DNA of 64,000 nt from DASTBU01 sp035711845. Lineage in GTDB: Bacteria > Acidobacteriota > Vicinamibacteria > Vicinamibacterales > 2-12-FULL-66-21. The DNA lies in contig DASTBU010000080.1 in NCBI GenBank assembly GCA_035711845.1, positions 10,496 to 74,495 of the forward strand. The letters are read 5' to 3'. Every line of letters starts with the position of its first letter. Position 1 is the stretch's first letter. Made by a program: the position numbers and the translations under genes. The notes under the pieces are model-generated. The model searched no databases, was not told where the DNA came from, and saw nothing but the letters and a program-made list of their open reading frames with translations. Positions 56,880 to 64,000 of this stretch are shown in pieces.

Positions 56880-59800
56880 GTGGCACCCCGCCCATCACTC
56901 CGCATCATCGAAGCATCGGATTCCGCGCAAAGGCTGCGCGAGGCCTCGACGTGGGTCGGCGCACGACTTGAACGTGGCGGTGTCCTGATCGTCTCGGCCT
57001 CTCGCGGAGCAGCGGACGATCTCGCCCGATCGATCGCGTTCAGGCGCGGGACCGCCATCGGGCTCCATCGGTTCAGCTTCGCGCAACTGGCGGCCCGGCT
57101 TGCAGCGCCTGTCCTCGCGGGACGCGGCATCGCCCCTTCCACACCTATCGGATCGGAAGCCGTCGCCGCGCGGGCGACCTTCGAGGCGCGACGGGACGAA
57201 GACCTCGCCTACTTCACGCCGGTGGCAGGAACTCCTGGCTTCCCGCGGGCCCTGGCGCGGACGCTGCACGAGCTGACGCTCGCGCGCGTCGGGCCGTCCG
57301 CCCTGCGCGAGCTGCCGCTCGGCGGCCCTGATCTCGCGGCCCTCCTCGAGCGTTTCGAAGACCAGTTCTCCGCGGCTTCCGCGACCGATCGCGCCTCGCT
57401 GTTCGAGGCTGCAGCCGAGTCGGTCGAACCCTTCGTGTCGCAGCACCCGGTGCTGCTGCTCGACGTCGCGATGGACTCGGCCGTGGAATTCCGCTTCGCC
57501 AGCCGGCTGATTGAATCCGCGCCCGAGACGCTCGTGACCGTACCGTTCGGCGATCTCGCCACACTCGATCGCCTGCGGGCCGAGGGGTGGCCGATCGAGG
57601 TGCTCGAACCGCCGGGCCACTCCGATCTGACCTCGCTCAAGCGCCACCTGTTCGCCAGCGGTCAGCCGCCGATCCGCGAGGCCGAGGGGGACGTGCGGCT
57701 GTTTTCGGCGCCAGGCGAAGAGCGCGAGTGCGTGGAGATCGCGCGGCGCATTCTCGCAGAGGCGCGAGCCGGAGTCCGGTTCGACGAGATCGCCGTGTTC
57801 CTGCGCTCGCCCCGCGAGTACGTGGGCCTGCTCGAACACGCGTTCGAGCGTACCGGGATTCCGGCCTGGTTCGATCGCGGCACCCGGCGCCCGCACCCGT
57901 CAGGGCGCGCCTTTCTCAGCATCCTCAGCTGCGCGGTCGAGCGGCTGTCCGCGATCCGTTTTTCCGAGTACCTGTCGCTCGCGCAGGTACCGGGATCAGA
58001 CGGTGGTTCCACAGGCGTCAGACAGGCGTCAGGCCCCAGTCTGGCCTCACCGCCCGCCGAACCGCCGATCGGCGTCGACGACGTCCTGCTGGAGTTTGCC
58101 AGGAGTGATGTCGCGGTGGACGAGCCGGAGCCTGCGGCACCCGAGCACCGCCGGGACCATGCTGATGCCGCGGTCGTGGATGGTATGCTGCGCGCCCCCT
58201 GGAAATGGGAGCAGCTCATCGTCGAATCCGCCGTGATTGGCGGCGATCCCCGGCGATGGCACCGCCGCCTCGATGGGCTGGCGGAACAGTTCCAGCAGCA
58301 GCTTCGTGAGGAAGCTCGCGAGGATCCGGACTCGCCGCGGCTGCTCCGCCTCGAACGGGACCTGCGCAACCTGCGACATCTCTGCGCGTTTGCGCTGCCC
58401 GTCATCGACGAGCTGGCGACCTGGCCCCTGTCCGCGACATGGGGCGAATGGCTCGATCGATTCGAGGCGCTCGCGCCGCGCGTGTTGCGCAAGCCCGCTC
58501 GCGTCCTGCGCGTGCTCGCCGAACTGCGACCCATGGGCGCGATCGGACCGGTCACGCTCGAGGAAGCCCGGGACGTGCTGAAGGATCGCCTGCGCACCCT
58601 GGAAGAGCACCCTCCACCGCATCGTTACGGGCGCGTGTTCGTCGGCAGCCCCCACCAGGCGCGCGGGCGCGCGTTTCGTGTGGTCTTCGTTCCTGGTCTC
58701 GCCGAGCGCATGTTTCCGCAGAAGCCTCGCGAGGATCCCATGCTGCTCGACGAGGAGATGCGCAAGCCGCTCGCCGCCGGGCTTCCCGTGCAGGACGATC
58801 GCGCGAAGACCGAGCGGCTGCTCCTCCGGCTGGCGGCAGGCGCTGCGACCGAGCGGGCGTGGCTCTCCTATCCGAGGATCGACCTGAGCGGGGCGCGGCC
58901 GCGGGTCCCCTCGTTCTACGTCCTCGACGTGATGCGCGCCATCACCGGCCGCATTCCCCGACACGAGGCCATGCAGCGCGAGTCGGCCGCGGCCGGCCGG
59001 GCGAGGCTCGACTGGCCCGCTCCACCTGATCCCTCCCAAGCGATCGATCAGGTCGAGCACGATCTCTCGACGCTCCGCGCGCTGCTCGAAGCGCGCGATC
59101 GCGCGTCGGTCCGAGGGCACGGGCACTACCTGCTCCTGCTGAACGACGCGCTTCGCCGCTCGGTCACGTCGCGCTGGGCGCGCAACCGCTCCAGGTGGCT
59201 GCCGCAGGACGGGATCGTCCGCGCCGCACCGGCGATCAAGCCGATGCTCGACAGGCAGCGAATGTCGGCGCGACCCTATTCACTGTCCGCGCTCCAGAAG
59301 TTCGCGACGTGCCCCTATCAGTTCGTCCTTTCGGCGATCTACCGGATGGAGCCGAACGAGGAGCCGGAACCGCTGCAGCGCATGGATCCCCTCACACGGG
59401 GGGCGCTGTTCCACGAGGTCCAGGCCGGGTTCTTCCGCGCGCTGCACGCGGAGAAGCGTCTGCCGCTCCAGCCCGAGCAGGTCTACGACGCCCTGGTCGT
59501 CGTCGATCGGGTCCTGGCCGACGTCGCTGCCGACTATCACGAGCGGCTCGCGCCGGCAATCGAGCGCGTCTGGCAAGACGAGATTGCCGCGATCGGCCGC
59601 GATCTTCGCGTGTGGGTTCGGAAGCTGCCGGAGTCGCGTGAGTGGACCCCCGAGTACTTCGAGTTCAGCTTCGGCCTTGCAGACGAAGGTCGAGATCCCC
59701 GCAGCGTCCGGGATCCGATCCTGATCGACGGCCGCTTCCTCCTGCGCGGCTCCGTCGATGTCGTCGAAACCCGACGGGGGTCGCAGGAGCTGCGGGTCAC

Positions 59801-60185
59801 CGATCACAAGACCGGACGCGATCGCACGACGGAAAAGACCGTCATCGGGGGCGGCAGCATTCTGCAGCCGGTGGTCTATGGTCTTGCGGTCGAAAAGATC
59901 CTGGACCGCCCGGTCGCGGCGGGCCGCCTGTTCTACTGCACGGCCCCGGGCGGTTTCATGGAGCGTGTCATCCCGCTGGACGAGACCAGCCGCCGGGCGG
60001 GAATCGTGGCGCTCGAGATCATCGATCGCGCGATTGAGCTCGGATTCCTGCCTCCTGCGCCCGCCGATCGTGCCTGCACCTGGTGTGATTTCCGGACCGT
60101 CTGCGGCCCGGACGAGGCCCGGCACGTCGCCCGAAAGCCCGCCGATCCGCTTGGCGATCTCAACGCGCTCCGGGAAATGCCATGA
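56880..60185 (+). CDS. AddB/RecB-like exonuclease with inactive-helicase fold and Fe-S nuclease domain
   Basis: A 1101-residue subunit of a double-strand-break repair helicase-nuclease. The N-terminal half has helicase-like regions, and FVGSPHQARGRAFRVVFVPG followed by ERMFPQKPREDPML resembles AddB motifs. The C-terminal PD-(D/E)XK nuclease shows LRVTDHKTGRD (Asp and Lys) and QPVVYGLAVE. Four Cys placed as in AddB, KFATCPYQF and ACTWCDFRTVC, probably hold a [4Fe-4S] cluster. No Walker A is seen. GTG 56880 has AGAGG upstream; the longer GTG at 56856 is possible. The stop overlaps the next gene by four bases. Confidence 0.88.
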   Translation: MAPRPSLRIIEASDSAQRLREASTWVGARLERGGVLIVSASRGAADDLARSIAFRRGTAIGLHRFSFAQLAARLAAPVLAGRGIAPSTPIGSEAVAARATFEARRDEDLAYFTPVAGTPGFPRALARTLHELTLARVGPSALRELPLGGPDLAALLERFEDQFSAASATDRASLFEAAAESVEPFVSQHPVLLLDVAMDSAVEFRFASRLIESAPETLVTVPFGDLATLDRLRAEGWPIEVLEPPGHSDLTSLKRHLFASGQPPIREAEGDVRLFSAPGEERECVEIARRILAEARAGVRFDEIAVFLRSPREYVGLLEHAFERTGIPAWFDRGTRRPHPSGRAFLSILSCAVERLSAIRFSEYLSLAQVPGSDGGSTGVRQASGPSLASPPAEPPIGVDDVLLEFARSDVAVDEPEPAAPEHRRDHADAAVVDGMLRAPWKWEQLIVESAVIGGDPRRWHRRLDGLAEQFQQQLREEAREDPDSPRLLRLERDLRNLRHLCAFALPVIDELATWPLSATWGEWLDRFEALAPRVLRKPARVLRVLAELRPMGAIGPVTLEEARDVLKDRLRTLEEHPPPHRYGRVFVGSPHQARGRAFRVVFVPGLAERMFPQKPREDPMLLDEEMRKPLAAGLPVQDDRAKTERLLLRLAAGAATERAWLSYPRIDLSGARPRVPSFYVLDVMRAITGRIPRHEAMQRESAAAGRARLDWPAPPDPSQAIDQVEHDLSTLRALLEARDRASVRGHGHYLLLLNDALRRSVTSRWARNRSRWLPQDGIVRAAPAIKPMLDRQRMSARPYSLSALQKFATCPYQFVLSAIYRMEPNEEPEPLQRMDPLTRGALFHEVQAGFFRALHAEKRLPLQPEQVYDALVVVDRVLADVAADYHERLAPAIERVWQDEIAAIGRDLRVWVRKLPESREWTPEYFEFSFGLADEGRDPRSVRDPILIDGRFLLRGSVDVVETRRGSQELRVTDHKTGRDRTTEKTVIGGGSILQPVVYGLAVEKILDRPVAAGRLFYCTAPGGFMERVIPLDETSRRAGIVALEIIDRAIELGFLPPAPADRACTWCDFRTVCGPDEARHVARKPADPLGDLNALREMP

Positions 60186-63100
60186 CCGCCTCCACATCGA
60201 CGCTGGCCGACGCCCGCGCCCGCGACCTGATCGCCACCGCCCTTGACGAAACGCTGATCGTCGAGGCCGCCGCGGGGACCGGAAAGACGACCGAGCTCGT
60301 GGGAAGGATCGTTGCGATCCTCACTGAGGGGCGCGCCAACGTCAGCGAAATCGTGGCGGTGACCTTCACGGAAAAGGCCGCCGGCGAGCTGAAGCTCCGG
60401 CTCCGCGAGCGCCTCGACGCGGCCCGCTCGGCCGAACCGGACAACTCGCCGCGTCGCGCACTGCTCGACCTCGCGCTCACGAGCCTCGAAGAGGCACACG
60501 TCAGCACGATCCATGGTTTCTGCGCCGATCTGCTGCGGGAGCGTCCGGTGGAGGCAGGCGTCGATCCTCTCTTCGAGGTGCTGACCGAATCCGCGTCGGC
60601 ACGGCTGTTCGATGACGCGTTCGGCAGGTGGCTCCAGGAGCAGCTGGTCGATCCGCCCGAGGGTGTCCGGCGCGCATTGCGCCGCTCGTCGTTCGGGGGA
60701 GACGACGGCCCGGTCGATCGGTTGAGGAAGGCCGCGTGGGACCTGGCGCAATGGCGCGACTTCACCGGCGCGTGGACCCGCAATCCGTTCGACCGCCGGG
60801 CCCGGATCGATGCACAGGTCGCGGCGCTGCAAGATTTTGCGGAGCTCACCCGCAACCCGAGCTATCAGGGCGACCCGTTGTTCGTCGGGACCGATCCCGC
60901 GCGGAGACTGAGCGACGAGATCGGGCTCCAGCAGGCCTTTGGCGATCGGGCCGTCGATGCGGATTATGACGGATGGGAAGCGCGGCTCGTGGATCTCTCG
61001 CGGAACCGGACGTTCGCGAACGCGCGCCAGGGCCGAGGCGCGTCGTACGCGTCCCTCGTCGCCCGCAGTGCCGTGCTGAAGGCCCGTGACGATCTCAAGG
61101 CCGGCCTGGATCAGTTCAGGATGGACGCCGACAGCGATCTTGCGGCGCTGCTTCAACAGGAGCTGAGGGGCGCCATCGAGCGCTACGAAGCACTCAAGGC
61201 CGGGGCAGGAGCGCTGGATTTTCTCGACCTGCTGCTCGGGGCGCGCAACCTGGTGAGGGACAACCCGCAGGTGCGCGAGGGTTTCCAGAAGCGGTTCAAG
61301 CGGATCTTCGTCGACGAGTTCCAGGACACGGACCCGCTCCAGGCGGAGATCCTGCTGCTGCTCGCCTCCGACGATCCGCGAGAGCGGGATTGGAAGGCGG
61401 TGCGGCCCGTGCCGGGCCGGCTCTTCCTCGTCGGGGACCCGAAGCAGTCCATCTACCGGTTCAGGCGCGCCGACGTCGCCGTTTACCGGGACGTCTGCAG
61501 GCGGCTCGCGAAGCTGGGGGCTACGGCTGTCGAGCTCACGACCAGCTTCCGCAGCGTGCGCCAGCTCCAGGCGTGCGTGAACGGGGCGTTCGAAGCCGTG
61601 ATGACCGGCGACGAGCTCACGCTCCAGGCCGACTACGTGCCCCTGTCGCCGCATCGACCCGACCTGCCGAACCAGCCCGCGATCGTGGCTCTACCCGTTC
61701 CCGAACCGTACGCGCGGCGCAACGTCTCTGGCTTCGCGGTCGAGAAGTCCCTGCCGGCCGCAGTGGCTGCACTCGTGGACTGGATCGTCGGCAGCAGCGG
61801 CTGGCGCGTGACCGAACGGAGCGGAGAGGCGCCGGTAGCAGTCTCGGCCAAGCACATCTGCGTGCTGTTCCGGCGATTCATCAGCTACGAAACCGACATG
61901 ACGCGGCCCTACGTCGAGGCGCTCGAGGCGCGCGGGATCCCGCACGTGCTCGTCGGCGGCAAGGCGTTCCACGAGCGCGAGGAGGTCGAGGCCATTCGCG
62001 CGGCGCTCGCCGCGATCGAGTGGCCCGACGACGAGCTGTCGGTTTTCGCGACGCTGAGAGGACCGTTCTTCGCGATCGGCGACGAGGACCTCCTGGAGTG
62101 GGCGCACCGCTTCGGATCCTCGGGAGCGCACGGTTTCCGCCGCCATCTCTTTCATCCGTTCCGCGTGCCCGAGGTCTTCGCGACCGACACGCCAGCCGAT
62201 CTCGAGCACCTCCGACCGATCGCGAACGCGCTCGCCCTGCTCAGACGGCTCCATCGCCGGCGCAACTACATCCCGGTGTCGGCCACCATGCAGGAGCTGC
62301 TCGGAGAAACGCGCGCGCACGTCGGCTTCGCGCTGCGCAGCGGTGGCGAGCAGGCGCTCGCGAACGTCCTGCACGTCGCCGAGCTTGCACGCCAATTCGA
62401 GATCGACGGCGGGCTCTCGTTTCGAGGGTTCGTGGACGAGCTCCGGACCGCGGCGGAGACCGCGCAGGCCTCCGAAGCCCCGATCCTGGAAGAGGACAGC
62501 GACGGCGTGCGGATGATGACGGTGCACAAAGCGAAAGGGCTCGAGTTCCCGATCGTCATCCTCGCCGACTTGACGTGCAAGCTGTCCCGGCCCGAGGCCG
62601 GCCGCTGGATCGATCCGGATGGCCGCATGTGTGCACTGAAGCTCGGCGGGTGGGCGCCGATCGATCTCCTGCTGCACGCTGCGGAGGAAGCCGCGCGCGA
62701 TCGTGCCGAAGGCCAACGGCTCGCGTACGTCGCGGCGACCCGCGCGCGCGATGTGCTCGTCGTGCCAGTGATCGGCGATGAAGTCTACGACGGCGGTTGG
62801 CTCGATCCGCTGATGCCAACCGTCTATCCGCCGCTCGCCGCACGTCGCGAGCCAGCACCGGCGGCGGGCTGCCCGGCGTTCCCTTCGCGCGACTCCGTGC
62901 TCGCGCGACCTGACGACGAACCGGCACGGCCACAAACCGTCGCGCCAGGAGCCTATTCGTTCGCCGCGGACGGCGGACGGCGGACGGCGGATCGCGGCAG
63001 GTATTCAGTCGTGTGGTGGGACCCTCACATTCTCGCGCTCGATGCGCCCGCCCTGGGCGGCCTGCGGCGCGACGACCTGATCGCCAAGGACGGCGATCCC

Positions 63101-63733
63101 GCCATGGTCCAGGCAAAGCTCGACGAGTTTCGCAGGTGGGAGCGGGATCGAAGCGACACGATCGCGTCCGCGAGCACGCCCTCGCTCATCGTCCGCACGG
63201 CAACCGACCTCGCGCGAAGCCTGCCCGTAGCCGACCTGCTCCCAGCCGGCGGCCCGGAGGTGGAGCTCATCGATCTGTCGCGAGCGGCGGCCCGGCCATA
63301 TGGCCCCCGATTCGGCTCACTGGTTCACGCCACCCTTGCCACGGTGCCCCTCGATGCCTCCGGTGCCACCGTCGAACGCGTTGCCCGGACGCAAGGACGC
63401 ATCCTGCTCGCATCGGACGAGGAGGTCGCGGCGGCCGCCGAAGCCGTATCCGGCGTGCTGCGCCACGACCTGTTCATCCGCGCCCGAACCGCCGCGACCG
63501 ACGGCCGGTGCTCACGCGAGGTGCCCGTGATGTGGCTGGCCGCGAACGGCACGCTCGTGGAGGGGACGGTCGATCTGGCGTATCAGGAGGAGGGCAGGCT
63601 GGTCGTGCTCGACTTCAAGACCGACCGCGAGCTGGCCGACGAGCTCGATCACTACACGAACCAGCTGAAAATCTACGGCCGGGCGCTGGCGCAGCCAGGA
63701 CAGGGTGTGAGCCTGAAGCTGGTGAGGCTTTAG
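60182..63733 (+). CDS. AddA/RecB-like UvrD-family helicase-nuclease
   Basis: A 1183-residue partner of the preceding protein. Walker A VEAAAGTGKTTELVGRI (about 31-38), motif Ia EIVAVTFTEKAAGELKLRL, Walker B FVDEFQDTDPLQ and LVGDPKQSIYRFRRADV are UvrD-family helicase motifs, and MMTVHKAKGLEFPIVIL is motif V. The C-terminal nuclease has EGTVDLAYQEEGRLVVLDFK, with Asp and DFKTD, and a QLKIYGRAL segment. Together the pair should process DNA ends for recombination. A 28-base heptad run (GGACGGC) lies inside the coding sequence at 62968 and encodes an Arg/Gly/Asp-rich linker. Confidence 0.92.
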   Translation: MTASTSTLADARARDLIATALDETLIVEAAAGTGKTTELVGRIVAILTEGRANVSEIVAVTFTEKAAGELKLRLRERLDAARSAEPDNSPRRALLDLALTSLEEAHVSTIHGFCADLLRERPVEAGVDPLFEVLTESASARLFDDAFGRWLQEQLVDPPEGVRRALRRSSFGGDDGPVDRLRKAAWDLAQWRDFTGAWTRNPFDRRARIDAQVAALQDFAELTRNPSYQGDPLFVGTDPARRLSDEIGLQQAFGDRAVDADYDGWEARLVDLSRNRTFANARQGRGASYASLVARSAVLKARDDLKAGLDQFRMDADSDLAALLQQELRGAIERYEALKAGAGALDFLDLLLGARNLVRDNPQVREGFQKRFKRIFVDEFQDTDPLQAEILLLLASDDPRERDWKAVRPVPGRLFLVGDPKQSIYRFRRADVAVYRDVCRRLAKLGATAVELTTSFRSVRQLQACVNGAFEAVMTGDELTLQADYVPLSPHRPDLPNQPAIVALPVPEPYARRNVSGFAVEKSLPAAVAALVDWIVGSSGWRVTERSGEAPVAVSAKHICVLFRRFISYETDMTRPYVEALEARGIPHVLVGGKAFHEREEVEAIRAALAAIEWPDDELSVFATLRGPFFAIGDEDLLEWAHRFGSSGAHGFRRHLFHPFRVPEVFATDTPADLEHLRPIANALALLRRLHRRRNYIPVSATMQELLGETRAHVGFALRSGGEQALANVLHVAELARQFEIDGGLSFRGFVDELRTAAETAQASEAPILEEDSDGVRMMTVHKAKGLEFPIVILADLTCKLSRPEAGRWIDPDGRMCALKLGGWAPIDLLLHAAEEAARDRAEGQRLAYVAATRARDVLVVPVIGDEVYDGGWLDPLMPTVYPPLAARREPAPAAGCPAFPSRDSVLARPDDEPARPQTVAPGAYSFAADGGRRTADRGRYSVVWWDPHILALDAPALGGLRRDDLIAKDGDPAMVQAKLDEFRRWERDRSDTIASASTPSLIVRTATDLARSLPVADLLPAGGPEVELIDLSRAAARPYGPRFGSLVHATLATVPLDASGATVERVARTQGRILLASDEEVAAAAEAVSGVLRHDLFIRARTAATDGRCSREVPVMWLAANGTLVEGTVDLAYQEEGRLVVLDFKTDRELADELDHYTNQLKIYGRALAQPGQGVSLKLVRL
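62968..62995. repeat. Heptad array GGACGGC x4 inside a coding region
   Basis: GGACGGC, GGACGGC, GGACGGC, GGATCGC. Three units equal 21 bases, so the frame is kept; they encode part of a linker (ADGGRRTADRGR) ahead of the nuclease domain. Confidence 0.85.
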
Positions 63734-63735
63734 CC

Positions 63736-63790
63736 TTATGCGGCTCGAAACGAGAATGTCGTACGCGTTGTGGAGCCGCACAACGGACTA
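63736..63790. repeat. Palindromic repeat, family B, copy 3
   Basis: TTATGCGGCTCGAAACGAGA...GAGCCGCACAACGGACTA: the inverse orientation of copies 1 and 2. It starts two bases after the stop of the AddA-like gene. The remaining 3' region to 63899 shows no gene. Confidence 0.83.
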
Positions 63791-63899
63791 GTGGACTGTC
63801 TACTCGATTTCTAAAGCGGGCCGCTCCGTCGTCGCGGCCCGGAAACCGCCGCTGAATTCCAGGGGTGGCACTTCACTTTCCGCTGATACGGTCCACTAG

Positions 63900-64000
63900 T
63901 GCTCCGTCTCCGTAGTTCGTGGCATAAATCCCGGAGCGCGGTGCCCGGCTGGCCAGGCGCGAAGAGCGAGCATATTGGGCATATGTGAGCGATGCGCAAC
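63900..64000. repeat. Structured repeat, family A, copy 4 (cut by the window edge)
   Basis: CCAGGCGCGAAGAGCGAG, then a hairpin CATATTGGGCATATG, then TGAGCGATGCGCAAC at the edge. Compared with copies 1 and 2, the hairpin stem is changed on both sides (ATAC/GTAT to CATAT/ATATG), a compensatory pair that supports a conserved structure. Confidence 0.68.

Overview
The window is GC-rich and almost fully coded. Multihaem cytochromes, type III glutamine synthetase, several bacterial enhancer-binding proteins and many intergenic repeat arrays suggest an Acidobacteriota-like bacterium (perhaps Vicinamibacteria) with anaerobic respiratory capacity. The lineage is inferred from gene content only; no rRNA or tRNA gene is visible.

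Layout. 1-7.8 kb: a Hyb-type uptake [NiFe] hydrogenase operon (hybO-hybA-hybB-large subunit, running off the left edge), divergent from a pyruvate:ferredoxin oxidoreductase. 7.8-14.6 kb: a Cys-rich membrane protein, ferrous-iron uptake genes feoB-feoA, and a decahaem cytochrome with an MtrB-like barrel (an outer-membrane electron conduit). 15-19.3 kb: nitrite ammonification genes (porin-nrfH-nrfA) and a divergent Crp/Fnr regulator. 19.3-22.4 kb: small uncertain genes and enhancer-binding protein 1. 22.8-27.3 kb: anaerobic haem synthesis (hemN-hemH-hemY) and a tetrahaem cytochrome. 27.2-33.9 kb: an ECF sigma factor and an RND efflux operon. 34.3-40.1 kb: a TPR protein, enhancer-binding protein 2 with a NifU-like protein, and a two-component cluster. 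40-49.7 kb: UspA, an acetyltransferase/acyl-CoA synthetase fusion, Hsp20, glutamine synthetase III, PadR, aldo/keto reductase, cupin and DNA polymerase IV. 49.7-56.2 kb: a NYN/OST-HTH protein and secreted proteins. 56.2-63.7 kb: a four-helix-bundle (S23/Avd-like) gene between inverted heptad arrays, then an AddB/AddA-like helicase-nuclease pair.

Two themes run across the window. First, a probable sigma-54 regulon: GG-N10-GC promoter matches lie upstream of the hydrogenase, decahaem, enhancer-binding protein 1, TPR, NifU-like/enhancer-binding protein 2 and Hsp20 genes. Most of these regions also hold copies of a motif close to GCCGGGAATCCG. The two enhancer-binding proteins have no receiver domain but share a Cys cluster where NifA carries its redox Cys motif, so I infer redox or iron control of anaerobic metabolism. 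Second, the intergenic DNA is built from repeats: locus-specific tandem arrays that always have a 7-bp period; a structured element whose stems co-vary and whose flanking inverted repeats differ from copy to copy; a palindrome that sits at gene 3' ends; and large GATTG-type hairpins. These repeats, and the S23/Avd-like gene bracketed by heptads, are the best candidates for something undescribed.
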